Source of the DNA: Selaginella moellendorffii
Taxonomy: Eukaryota > Streptophyta > Lycopodiopsida > Selaginellales > Selaginellaceae
Length of the DNA: 64,000 nucleotides
Assembly (NCBI RefSeq): GCF_000143415.4
Contig: NW_003314328.1
Location: forward strand, 955,626-1,019,625
Direction: 5' to 3'
The translations under genes were made by a program, and so were the position numbers. The notes under the pieces are model-generated. The model saw nothing but the letters and a program-made list of their open reading frames with translations. It ran no database searches and was not told the DNA's origin. Numbering within the stretch: the first letter of the stretch is position 1; each line of letters begins with the position of its first letter. Positions 11,749-22,569 of the stretch are shown here, in pieces.

Positions 11749-13815
11749 ATGGAGAAGATTTGGTGCCTCGGCGGCATTCTTTTGCTGGTATCGACCTGTG
11801 CCGGCGTCTCATTCCACGCCACGCTGCATCGCAGCGATGCGGTATTGACCACTGATGCGCATTGGTACACGCAGACTCTGGATCACTACGCGACTCAAGT
11901 AAGAATTCTTTTTGTTTGTTCTTCGAGAGATTGGAATTTTACATTGCTCGATATTTACAGGACGATAGGACTTTTGCTCAACGTTACTATGAGTTTACGG
12001 ACTACTTCGATGCTCCCAACGGGCCAGTGTTTCTCAAGATATGTGGCGAGGGAACGTGTGTAGGGATCCAAAACGATTACAGTGCGGTAAGAAAAGCATT
12101 TTGCTCGATTGAATTGGATCGCTTTCCTTACCTGCGGTGTCAAGGTGCTAGCGAAAAGATTTGGAGCCGCGATTGTTTCTCTGGAACACCGATACTATGG
12201 ACAAAGCTCGCCATTCAAATCTCACGCGACAGAGAACTTGATTTATCTATCTTCCAAGCAGGCTCTTTTCGATCTCGCAGCATTTCGTGAATACTACCAG
12301 GTGGCAGCTATTTTATATAGTTTCACGACTTGAATGACGCTGTGTTGCAGGACCTGATTAATCATAGGACCAACTCTACCAGCGACAATCCTTGGATTGT
12401 AATGGGAGGGTCATACTCTGGAGCATTGAGTGCCTGGTTTAAGCTGAAGTTTCCACATTTAGCGGTTGGAAGCGTTGCAAGCTCTGGTGTTGTCCAAGCA
12501 ATTTTCAAGTTCACTAAGTTCGACGAGCAGGCAAGACTCTTTCTCGTTTTTATCTTGATTTTATTTCTAAGCGTTCGTATACACCTACAGGTTGCCGAAT
12601 CCGCTGGCGCTACCTGTAGCGCTGCTTTGCGTGCCGTAACCCGTTTAGCAGAACAAGGCCTGAAGGAAAATTCTGTTTCTACGAAAGCCTTGTTCAATGC
12701 TGAACAGGTAACCTCTGGTCAGTTATAGAGCTCACGCCAAGTAAACTTTGCAGCTTGATGTAGATGGAGATTTCTTGTATTTGCTAGCTGATGCTGCAGC
12801 GATTGCGGTATGTCTAGTCCTTTACTCTGTTGCCTGATATTTTCTTTTCTTGCGCAGTTTCAGTATGGTAATCCAGATATCTTGTGTTCGCCACTTGTTG
12901 CTGCGTATAAACGTAACGAGGATCTACTGGTATGTGCGTGAAAGTGATGCCGCTGCAGATAATTTTCTTGTTGTTCAGGCTGTGTATGCGAAGTATGTCA
13001 AAGATTACTACATAGACACATTTAAATCGAGCATCAATACTTATGATCAAAAGCACTTGAAAGAAAACTTGGCTGCAGGAGATCATTCGAGTAAGTCTAC
13101 CGTTGAGCTTCTGTTTTGGCTGACAGCCTGCTTGTAGGTGATAGATTATGGTGGTACCAAGTGTGCACCGAAGTAGCGTACTTTCAAGCGGCGCCTGCAA
13201 ACAATAGCATTCGCTCTGCTCTCGTCAATGTCAAGTACGTACTCATAAGCTGTGTCATCTTATCCATGCTGCTTGTGCAGGTACCATTTGGATTTATGCT
13301 CCAACGTCTTCGAGAACGGCACATTCCCAGAAGTCGATAACACGAACCTTTACTACGGGGGAAACAAGATCAGAGGTATTTCCAGTTGATGTTGTCCGTT
13401 GGCAGTCATCATTCATCCTTTGTTTGTTGTAGGAGATAAGATTTTGTTCATGAACGGTTCCCAAGATCCTTGGCGTCATGCCTCCAAGCAAACTTCTTCG
13501 CGTAATGGTAAGGGAGCCATCATAAGCTATGTCGTCTCAAATCAGCTTTGATACATTTGCAGAGCCTGCATATGTGATTAAGTGTCAGAACTGCGCTCAT
13601 TGTGTTGATATGCGAGGCTGTCCGCAGACCCCGCTTCAAATCGGAGGTAAACCATGGCTTATGTTTACTCGCATTTGATGGCATGTGTATATATCCTTGC
13701 AGGAAACACCTCGAAATGCGCCGACCCGGAGGCTGCACAAGCGGGTCAGCAGCTCATAGCCACTTACATCTCCCGCTGGCTCGAAGACGCGAATGGCTCT
13801 GTAAAGTACATGTAG
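11749..13815 (+). CDS. S28 serine peptidase (Pro-X carboxypeptidase/EDA2-like), intact copy
   Basis: Thirteen exons give 476 residues. The start at 11749 gives a signal peptide (MEKIWCLGGILLLVSTCAGV), so the enzyme should be secreted or vacuolar. S28 landmarks are WYTQTLDHYA, GPVFLKICGEG, IVSLEHRYYGQSSPF, the nucleophile Ser at about 165 in VMGGSYSGALSAWF, Asp at about 398 in NGSQDPWRHAS, and His at about 424 in KCQNCAHCVDM. Intron 4 (12531-12590) has a GC donor, CAG|GCAAGA; all other introns are GT-AG. An in-frame upstream ATG at 11671 is less likely because it would bury the signal peptide. S28 enzymes cut after proline; the plant EDA2 group is poorly characterised. Two inverted paralogues lie at 20.1-22.2 and 27.6-29.6 kb. 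Confidence 0.93.
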
Positions 13816-15034
13816 ATCCTGGTAAGTGTTTGGCCTCTCAAGATGGATTTCCCTTTCATAGTTTTTACATCGTTGCAGGCACCCTTCAAGGTAGCTTTCG
13901 ATTAGCGAAGGTGATGCAAATTTCAGGTCATCGTATACTTTTGTCTGATCTCGGGTGGTTTCCAGATTCACGCAAAAATCTCGCTGGTCAAAAATCCGAT
14001 GCTACATCTATGGTATGGCGTAACGCAAGGTACTTTGGATTTCCTACCTGTTTAGCTTTTGTCTTGTTTCGTTTTTTTCCTGCATTCTACACTGCTGCCA
14101 ACTATTGTCTATGCTTTTTCTAATCGCATGGTATAAAATGCTTATCTGTGAGGTGCGTGTGGGGGTATGTGTGTGTGTGTTTCTCTACTGGTATTCTTTG
14201 TCCATGATCCAACCATTCCTTCCCAGCGTCAGCTCTAAAACTTTTTTCTTTTGTTCTCTTTTTCTTGCCACACTCTTTGTTTTCTCTTTGATCCTACACG
14301 CCTGGGCCTCCCTCCTTGTTGGCTTCGTTGTCCTCCAGATGCGCATGGCTGCTCATGATCGCTTAAATTCAACAAGTGGTCATAATCCTCTTTTTTATTT
14401 TTCTCTCTCTTCCTCCGACAAAAGCTCGAGAAGAAACCATTTTTTTGGCCGTGGTCAGCTTACTCACTTGCTTGTCACTTTTCATTCGAAGGGCGGCTTT
14501 CAGTAAAAGATTATTCTTATGTGACTGTTTGCTTTGATCATGAAGTATACTAATCGAGGCTCTTCCTTTTTTTTCTCTTCCAGACATTCACCGCATTCGC
14601 AAAAAAAGAAAGAGAAGCCTTTCGCTCCAGTCTGTGGTGAGATCACTGCGTCCTTTTTGTTAGAGTTTTCAGCACCTCTTCGTTGGCCGCGTGAGATCAT
14701 GAGAGAAAACAAGTGATTTGCTCGATACTTTCTTGTCAGGGGGGGCGCTCCATATAACCCGAGCTTGGAGAGAAATCCTCGAGAGTTTAGAATTGGAACT
14801 CGCAAGAACAGCAATAACAGCTTTCTTTCTAGCAACTTGGGGCTCTCGTTTTCTTTGTCTCTTGCGAGTACGATCGCTGTTTCTTCCAATTGCAAGTTTA
14901 AAATCTGGGAAAACTTCTGGCTGGTTGCATCAGGGACAGGGTTGCAGTGGCCTTGGCAGACAAGAGCAATCGAGCAAAGATCATCCTTTCTGTACGATTG
15001 GATTTTCCTTTTCGATCGCTTTGATCCATTTGGC
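13816..15034. other. Intergenic, S28 3' flank and RSL promoter/leader
   Basis: About 1.2 kb. It holds a GT-rich run near 14158-14180 and T-rich tracts. Parts of 14370-15000 recur in inverted orientation at 19.6-20.06 kb and 27.05-27.48 kb, so it belongs to the duplicated segment. From 14765 an open frame runs in phase into the RSL coding sequence. Other open frames here look incidental. Confidence 0.45.
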
Positions 15035-16657
15035 ATGGAGATGGAGCACGAGGACTTCGCAGGATCGCAGTTTTGCTCCATCTGGGAGAGCTTCTCTTCC
15101 GACGAGTGTGGATCTGGAGCCTCCTCTCTCAATCTTCCCGAGCTTTGCAACAGCCCGGATCACAACGACAATGGCTCCTGGCTGCCTCCTCCTTCCTCTT
15201 CCCAGATTTTCCATTCCAAGCCAGCTACAGCGTTGGCTCTTGACAATCACCACCACCACCACCAAAACTTGGACAGGATCATCGATTCCTTCCCTTCTCC
15301 TTCCACTTCTTCGTCTCACCACCACACTCTCATCAGCTCTCCCGACTCGCCACTCGTGTTTAACTTCCTCCTCCCGCAACACCAGCACAGTTCTAGCTCC
15401 ATCCAGTTTGGATTTCCTCCAGTCCAGCTCCTCCAATCTCCCGAGGAGGTAATTCCCAGCAAGCCATGCGTGAAAACACCACCCAAGAGCTCCAAAGCTT
15501 CTTCTTCCAGCTCTCTCAATCAAAACTCCTCGAGTTCTTCCATGGCTGTATTGGAGAATCACTGCGCGAGGATCAAAAAGGAGCGGGCCGAGGTGCAAGA
15601 CGAGAATTGCCCGGCCTGGAAGAAAAAGTGCCTGGTAAGTTCTCTTGCGATCTTAGTCCATTCTTTCTCGAGTAGTAGAAAAGCTTGTCTATTTCCTTTC
15701 TTTCTCGAGGAGAATTCGTCCCATGACACACAACTCTTAGATGGTTCTTTCTTTCGAGAGTTTATTCGCATTCATCTTGTCATTCTTTCCGAGTTTCTCA
15801 AACTCTCGCACTTCCATTCTTTCCCGAGGAGAATTCTCTTGTGCGAGTCTCTTGGCATAGAACTCTAAGATGGTTCTTTCTTTCCAGAGTTTCTTCGTAT
15901 TCATCTTGTCATTCTTTCTCGAGGTTCTTCATCATCGTCTCTTGATCTTCTCAATCTCTCGCTGCAGGAATCGAGGGGCTTGGAATCTCGGACAAAGTCA
16001 TCAGTAACATTGTCAGCGCCCGAGGAGAGCAGCACAGTTACCTCAGCGCTTGGACCAGCTCTAAACACCGACGGAAAGCCACGCGCAAAGCGTGGATCTG
16101 CCACGGACCCGCAAAGCATCTACGCTCGGGTAAAATCTCTCAATCCAGAAACAAAAAAAAATCTTCTTACTCGTCTCAAGTCGTGTTCATGCTCTTCATT
16201 CCCTGTGTCTCTTTTGCTTTGTCTTCTAACGTTTTTACTCTTGGTTTTTCGCTGCCAGCAAAGAAGAGAAAGGATCAACGAGCGTTTGAGAGCGCTACAA
16301 GGACTCGTACCAAACGGAGCGAAGGTGGGTCTCTTTGGCCATTCCTTCACGTAAGCTTTTGGAGATGGGATATTGAGCGATTGACTTTGTGCTCCAGGTT
16401 GACATTGTGACGATGCTCGAGGAAGCCATCAACTATGTCAAGTTTTTGCAGCTGCAAGTAAAGGTCATGCGTGCTCAATATGGAGAAACAAAAAAAAGAC
16501 TAAACTTGTCAACTTTGCTTCCCTTTCTTCGCAGCTGCTCAGCTCGGACGAGTATTGGATGTACGCCCCCACAAATTACAACGGGATGAATATCTCCCTT
16601 GGAATGCACCTCAACATGCAGTCATACCTCAAGATCAAGGAAAACGTTAGCAGCTAG
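15035..16657 (+). CDS. RSL: RSL class II basic helix-loop-helix transcription factor
   Basis: Exons 15035-15634, 15968-16129, 16259-16324, 16398-16463 and 16535-16657 give 338 residues. The N-terminal 200 residues are low-complexity (poly-His, poly-Ser). The bHLH spans about 243-300: GSATDPQSIYAR, QRRERINERLRALQGLVPNG, then VDIVTMLEEAINYVKFLQLQ. The His-Glu-Arg-type DNA contact pattern is replaced by the RSL form (A-R-Q-R-R-E-R). The tail LLSSDEYWMYAPTNYNGM is diagnostic of RSL class II (RSL2-RSL5 type). RSL factors drive root hairs in angiosperms and rhizoids in bryophytes, so rhizoid or root-hair growth is the inferred role. The fourth donor AAG|GTCATG is weak but keeps the conserved Val-Lys. 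Translation might instead start at the in-phase ATG 14765. Confidence 0.92.
15635..15967 (+). repeat. Imperfect internal repeat in RSL intron 1
   Basis: The intron is 333 nt, long for this gene. Two segments of about 55 nt, 15740-15795 and 15868-15922, share GATGGTTCTTTCTTT, then GAGTTT, then CATCTTGTCATTCTTTC. The spacing is about 128 nt. It is a partial tandem duplication of a pyrimidine-rich intron tract. Confidence 0.6.
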
Positions 16658-16900
16658 AGACGAGGAGAAACAAAAGAGCAAAAGCTTACACAACCTCGAA
16701 GTCATTCTTTTCCTCCTGTTTTTTTCCCCGGGTTCCGAAGAAACCACGAGAATACATTCATATTTTTGCTTCCAGGCCATCACCTGGAAGTTGCATTCAT
16801 CTGCCAAGAGTGAAACAAGCAATCAAAAGAAATAAAAACTGGATTACGAAATGGATTCTCGATGGTATCATATCTCGGTTGTTAGAGAGAAGTTACAAAG

Positions 16901-17883
16901 TCACCCCCGAAGCCATGCGTTTCTGAAGGACGAGTTGTCTCGCAAGGAAGCGTCGTGTGGTTTGTACTCCATCACGTAACTGGTGGGGAGATGGAGGTGC
17001 CGCTTGATGGAATCGCGAAGAGCCATCACAGCCTGTAAACACAAGTAAGCACGACTGTGGAGAAGAACAGCGAAGCAGACAGTTCACTTCCAAACCATAC
17101 CTGATTATCAGACGCGTTCCTGTTCCAGACGCTCAAAATGTCCTCCCCGAAACGAATGCTCAGCACCGCTCCACAGACGCTGTCACTGTAGTCGAGTTGA
17201 TCTCCGATCATTGCAAGCACCTGTGAGAATAAAAAAAAAACGTTTTTAGCCGGTCACAAACTTGAGAAAAAGTGAGAAACAAAAAAGAGAGAGAGAAAAT
17301 GACTATACCAAGTCCTCCCAGAATCGACCGGATACGATCTTCTTAAAGCGAACAATCCATTTTCCACCGTTTCGATTTGCAGTATCCTGACGAGAGAGAA
17401 AATAAAGGATTGTATCTAAGAAAAAAAAAGGATGGACCGAGAAATTCTATACCTCCCACAGTGGTCTTATTCCCTCTTTGAAGAGATGAAAGTCAGTGGG
17501 ATTTGGACAATTGGATGGCCTCGAGAGATGGCAGTAGCAGCTCCAAAACCCCTCAACCTGGTCAAGAAAAACCATAAGAGAAGAAACCAAAAAAAAAAAA
17601 AAGGATAGGACTACTCACAGTGCTAAACTCAGCGATCTTCTTCATACTGTCCTCATAGGAAATATGAGAGCGCACGCCCGGAGTCCTCCTCGTGTACCAA
17701 AACACAAAGCGTTGCTGCAAGGCAAACAATCAAACCAATGGCGCTCAATCGCGATGGATCGATCGAGCGGCACAAGAGGAGTACCTGGAGCGGATGCAAG
17801 CCGGCGCGAATGTGGCGCTCCTTGTCATCGGTGTCGCGCAATCGACGAAGCTCCTCCTCGTCGCTACTCCCTTCCAGCGCCAT
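16901..17883 (-). CDS. nCBP: nCBP/4EHP cap-binding protein (eIF4E family)
   Basis: nCBP is the plant 4EHP-type eIF4E relative that binds the mRNA cap in the cytoplasm. The start at 17883 gives MALEGSSDEEELRRLRDTDD; exon 1 ends HPLQ. Next come QRFVFWYTRRTPGVRSHISY, DSMKKIAEFSTVEGFWSCY, IRPLWEDTANRNGGKWIVRF, RFWEDLVLAMIGDQLDYSD and VWNRNASDNQAVMALRDSI. The end is VMEYKPHDASLRD with RNAWLRG at 16901, the diagnostic nCBP terminus. Cap-stacking aromatics (Tyr in FWYTRR, Trp in LWED) and the acidic and basic contacts are present. A telo-box abuts the ATG. The gene is complete; a truncated copy lies at 24.93-25.40 kb. Confidence 0.95.
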
Positions 17884-17884
17884 T

Positions 17885-17894
17885 TTTAGGGTTT
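17885..17894 (+). promoter_or_regulatory. Telo-box-like element at the nCBP start codon
   Basis: TTTAGGGTTT begins two bases outside the nCBP ATG, so it lies in the 5' leader. On the gene strand it reads AAACCCTAAA. Confidence 0.45.
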
Positions 17895-17899
17895 ATCGC

Positions 17900-18925
17900 C
17901 CTTATGATCTTTGTTAAAGAGCTCTAAATGTTACTTTAAAATATGGTAAAATTAACCACATATTGAAACCCTTTAACAGGACCTTTTAGGGCTTCACTGG
18001 AAAGATACGATCAAAGCTCTCGATCATAGTTTCACACACTTTTCGCAGGTGTACAAGAATGATATCGCGCTCAAATTCTTGGTCGTCGATCCGACCAAGC
18101 ACACTTGAGTTACTTCCTCTCACAGGCATCTCTTTGTCTTTCTAGCGGACGCTCGGCGGGAGCGTCTTCGTGAAGATAGGGTTGCATTCTAGAGTGCGGC
18201 ACTCGAGCAGTTTTGACGAATGCTCTGGCACCGCTTGTAAACGCCATCCCAGCTTGTTTGTGTGGACGAGATTCATGGAAACGCGCTACTAGCGGCTTAG
18301 TGCCGGTTGAGTTCGACAACAGCCGAGACAACTCGGTGTTTGCCTTGTGTGGAGGAAAGCGAGACGTCACAGACAGAAGGATCTCCAAGAGTGATCTTCC
18401 ATTTCAGCTGAATTCGTTAGAATTTGGGTTCAGCTGAATGGCTGTTAGGGACTGACCTTTTAAGGTCCTGCCCCGATGCCAAGGATCGCTCCCAGGCCAT
18501 GAGTGTGCATGCTTCCATCGTGCCATCAACCTACGATCTCGATCGCTACTCTGTTGTTTTTCGCAAGGGTTGAATCTTTCCCATCTTCGACAATGCAGGG
18601 GCTGTGATGCAACTGGATTCTTGGATACGGTCCTGAGAACTTTCTGGATATCGTTGCCAGATGGTCCAACTTGAAAGCTTTGATGTAAAGTTGGCTTTTA
18701 CTCGTTTATTCATTTTCCAAGTTAATGATTGTTTAGTTTCTTATCTTTTTTCACAGATTTCGAGTGAAATTTGTCTCGGCTATTCGCACCAGTGTTCCTC
18801 GTCGTGCTGTATATCGAAAATCTCTAGCACGGAAGAAAGCTCTCGACTGGATGGTGTTCTTTTCAGACCAGGTACTCTATTCTTTTGTTCCCTTCTAGTG
18901 TTCTTAAATGTTGATTCTAGACAAA
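17900..18925 (+). pseudogene. Degenerate gene piece of unknown family (unit 1)
   Basis: Protein-like stretches occur with breaks: GFTGKIRSKLSIIVS, then a Leu-rich TLELLPLTGISLDVW (clearer in unit 2), INAIPACLCGRD, and an exon-like RRAVYRKSLARKKALDWMVF closed by CAG|GTACTC at about 18870. No long frame survives. Part of it (18000-18300) is an inverted relative of 24360-24720. It might be two unrelated remnants. I do not recognise the family. Confidence 0.35.
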
Positions 18926-19590
18926 ATGGTGCTGGGGAAGTTAGTTGAGACATTGGCTCTGAACGTGAGAAAGTCTGTGGAGAATTTAGCAGCCGAGCAT
19001 AACAAGAGACGCATCATTCACTCGCTCTTCCCATTACATATTATTTTTAGAGTTTATACAATTGGAATATGTGTTGTTTTCTAGATCCATCCTGGAGCCC
19101 GGAAAAACAGCGTTTGAGAAGGATCGATGTGGTAATCCGTTGAAAAAATTATCTCAATGAGATCTTTGAATCGACGCTAACATATATCGTGTCAGATTAG
19201 CTAAAACAAAACGCGAGCAACTGCAAGACCAATATCCCGTTCTATGGGGAGCTACACCGAGAGTGACCTGTCGTGATCGCCCAAGAAGTGGAAGCTTTCG
19301 AGGATGCCAAGCGCGATCTTATTATCATAGATACAAATGGGAGGCACAAGCAAGAGGCTGTTCTTTGAAGACTTGCTGATGCTACGAAGCCAACCTTGAT
19401 CGTTTTTGTGATGGATGGAAGCATTCGACAAGCTCTTGCTTGCTGTTACGTTCAAAGCGAGTGCCCAAGTTGACGCTGTTATCATCACGAAGATGGTAAT
19501 TGTGCGTATGTATAGCCAATGGGCATGTGGTTCTTGTTTATCTTTTCAGAGTTGCTGCTCATAGATATCTAGAAGACAAGACGACATTTA
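18926..19590 (+). pseudogene. SRP54 pseudogene A, unit 1
   Basis: SRP54 is the GTPase of the signal recognition particle. From ATG 18926 the remnant reads MVLGKLVETLALNVRKSVEN with LAAEHNKRR (N domain). Then come LKQN, IPFYGSYTESD, VVIAQEGVEAFEDAKRDLII, GRHKQEAVL and [10 protein letters not shown] (G domain). The P-loop region (GLQGSGKTT in the family) is missing. An in-frame stop follows EAVL, and later parts are out of frame. It ends near 19590, where sequence switches to the inverted RSL flank. It is not functional as read. Confidence 0.75.
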
Positions 19591-19599
19591 TATGGATAT

Positions 19600-20060
19600 T
19601 CCGTCCCTCGTTTAGGGAAAGCTTTCTTCTCTCCCAATGAAAGAAGTTTCCCAGATTTTAAACTTGCAATTGGAACAAACAGGGTTGTTCTCGATCCTTC
19701 TTGCAAGAGACAAAGAAAACGAGGAGAAAGAAAGCTGTTATTGCTGTTTCTAAACTCTCAAGAATTTCACTCAAAGCTCGGCTTATATGGAGCGCCCTGA
19801 CAAGAAAGTATCGAGGAAATCACTTGTGGCAGTGATCTCACCACAAAACTGGAGCGATAGGGTTCTCTTCTTTTTTGCAAATGCAGTTCTGGAAGAGAAA
19901 AAAGGGAAGAACCTCGATTAATATACTTCATGATCAAAGCAAACAGTCACACAAGAATGAAAAAGTGAGTAAGATGACCAGCAAAAGATGGTTTTCTTCT
20001 TGAGTTTTTGTCGGAGGAAATAAAAGGATTATGACCATGAACATGAACTTTGCATCTCGA
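19600..20060 (-). repeat. Inverted copy of RSL 5' flank (unit 1)
   Basis: On the minus strand this matches the region about 14370-15000 upstream of the RSL bHLH gene, for example the reverse of CCAGATTTTAAACTTGCAAT against 14895-14910. It lies directly beyond the 3' end of S28 copy 2, in the same S28-then-RSL order as the parental locus. No bHLH coding exon is present. Confidence 0.7.
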
Positions 20061-20131
20061 AAACTAGCCTGAAACAATGTGAAAACTATGAAATGGAAAT
20101 CCATCTAGAGAGTTCGAACACTCACAAGGAT

Positions 20132-22169
20132 TTACATGTACTTTACAGAGCCATTCGCGTCTTCGAGCCAGCGGGAGATGTAAGTCGCTATGATCCTCTG
20201 ACCCGCTTGTGCAGCCTCCGGGTCGGCACACTTCGAGGTGTTTCCTGCAAGGATATATACACATGCCATCAACTGTGAGGAATGGAATCCATGGGTTTAC
20301 CTCCGATTTGAGGCGGGGACTGCGGACAGCCTAGCATATCAACTCCATGACCGCAGTTTTGACACTTTATCACATATGCGGGCTCTGCAATTGCATCAAA
20401 AGCTGATTTGAAACAACATAGCTTATGATGGCTCTCTTACCATTGCGGGAAGAAGTTTGCTTGGAGGCATGACGCCAAGGATCTTGGGAGCCGTTCATAA
20501 ACAAAATCTTATCTCCTGCAACAAATTATGAATGATGGACAGCATCAACTAGGAAATACCTCTGTTTCCCCCATAGTAAAGGTTCGTGCTATCGACTTCT
20601 GGGAATGTGCCGTTCCCGAAGACGTTGGAGCATAAATCCAAATGGTACCTGCACAACCATCAGGACATTGGATAAGATGACACAGCTTGTGCTTACGTAC
20701 TTGACATTGATGAGAGCAGAGCGAATGCTATTGTTTGCAGGCGCCACTTGAAAGTACCCCAATTCGGTGCACATTTGGTACCACCATAATCTATCACCTA
20801 CAAGCAGACCATCAGCAAAAACTCAAGCTCAACGCTAGACTTACTCGAATGATCTCCTGCAGCCAAGTTTTCTTTCAAGTGCTTTTGATCATAAGTATTG
20901 ATGCTCGATTTAAATGTGTCTATGTAGTAATCTTTGACATACTTCGCATACACAGCCTGAACGACAAGAAAATTATCTGCAGCGGCATCACTTTCACGCA
21001 CATACCAGTAGATCCTCGTCACGTTTATACGCAGCAACAAGTGGCGAACACAAGATTTCTGGATTACCATACTGAAACTGCGTAAGAAAAAGAAAATATC
21101 ATGCGGCAGAGTAAAGAACTAAATTATACCGCAGTGGTCGCAGCCTCAGCTAGCAAATACAGGAAATCTCCATCCACGTCGAGCTGCAAAGTTTAATCGG
21201 CGTGAGATCTAAGACTGACCAGAAGTTACCTGTTCAGCATTGAACAATGCTTTCGTAAACACAGAGTTTTTCTTCAGGCCTTGTTCTGCTAAACGGGTCA
21301 CGGCACGCAAAGCAGCGCTACAGGTAGCACCGGCGGATTCGGCAACCTGCAGGTGTATACGAACGCTTAGAGATAAAATCAAGGAAAAGATGGTAAAGGC
21401 TTTCCTGCTCGTCGAGCTTAGTGAACTCGAAAATTGCTTGGACAATACCAGAGCTTGCAACGCTTCCAACCGCTAAATGTGGAAACTTCAGCTTAAACCA
21501 GGCACTCAAGGCTCCAGCGTATGACCATCCAATTACAATCCAAGGATTGTCCCTGGTAGAGTTGGTCCTATGATTAATCAGGTCCTGCAACACAGCCTCT
21601 ATTCAAGTCGTGAAACTATATAAAATATCTGCCACCTGGTAGTATTCACGAAATGCTGCGAGATCGTAAAGAGCCTGCTTGGAAGATAGATAAATCAAGT
21701 TCTCTGTCGCGTGAGTTTTGAATGGCGAGCTTTGTCCATAGTATCGGTGCTCAAGAGAAACAATCGCGGCTCCAAACCTTTTCGCTAGCACCTTGACACC
21801 GGAGGTAAGAAAAGCGATCAAGTTCAATCGAGCAAAAAGTTTTCTTACCGCACTGTAATCGTTTTGGATCCCTACACACGGTCCCTCGGGACATATCTTG
21901 AGAAACACTGGCCCGTTGGGAGCATCGAAGTAGTCCGTAAACTCATAGTAGCGCTGAGAAAAAGTTCTATCGTCCTGCAAAGATCGAGTACCCAATCTCT
22001 CGAAGAACAAACAAAGAAAATTTCCCACTTGAGTCGCGTAGTGATCCAGAGTCTGTGTGTACCAATGCGCATCAGTCGTCAATAGCGCACCGCTGCGGTG
22101 CAGCGTGGCGTGGAATGAGACGCCGGCACAGGTCGACACCAGCAAGAAAATGCACCAAATCTTCTCCAT
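20132..22169 (-). pseudogene. S28 serine peptidase copy 2 (inverted; intron 4 donor lost)
   Basis: This is a near-complete paralogue of the gene at 11749-13815. It keeps the signal peptide (MEKIWCIFLLVSTCAGV), EHRYYGQSSPF, a nucleophile Ser now in GWSYAGAL, Asp in NGSQDPWRHAS, His in NCGHGVDM, and the same C-terminus. The donor of intron 4 is CAG|GAAAGC instead of CAG|GCAAGA. Retaining this 58-nt intron shifts frame and stops after AGCRIRRCYL. Introns 1 and 2 happen to be open and divisible by three, so unspliced reading also stays in frame. It may encode an N-terminal fragment of about 200 residues. The alternative is a functional gene with a rare splice site. Confidence 0.75.
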
Positions 22170-22569
22170 CTCGGGATCCAGAGAGAAACCTCGCGCTTCG
22201 TACCTCGGCGCATTCATTGTCTGCTTGATCCCGCCATTCCCAAATGATAGATGGTTCTGCTCTCCCTCAACTTGGCGTGATCGTGTAGTTCACTCAAGCA
22301 AGACTAACTTCTTCAAAATATAACACTACTTCGAGAGGATCTCTTTTTGGTTCTTTTCGTGGACTGAATCAAATAGTTTCCTGAGGAATATCGGACGGTT
22401 GGATTTGTGGCTGCTTATCCGAGCCCTTTCTTTATTTCTTTTTTTTTTGTAGGGCCCTTTCTTTATTCTATTATCCTCACCACATATTTAAACCACTTTC
22501 CAGTCACTACAGCTGAGCCGTTCCTTTATTTCTTTTTTTTGTAGGCCCTTTCTTTATTTCATCTGTTAC
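22170..22569. other. Flank of S28 copy 2 with T-rich direct repeats
   Basis: From 22210 to 22420 it matches, inverted, the S28 promoter at about 11.5-11.7 kb. From 22425 to 22560 the motif CCCTTTCTTTATTTC with a T-run and GTAGG occurs twice, a small direct duplication next to the truncated start of SRP54 pseudogene B. Confidence 0.5.

Noticed and set aside
13602-14123. 173-codon open frame on +
   Set aside because: It overlaps the last S28 exons in another frame and continues into the 3' flank by chance.
14500-15150. 216-codon open frame on -
   Set aside because: Antisense to the RSL leader; no family resemblance; explained by absence of stops opposite T-rich sequence.
14981-15598. 205-codon open frame on - opposite RSL exon 1
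   Set aside because: Mirror of the poly-His/poly-Ser coding sequence.
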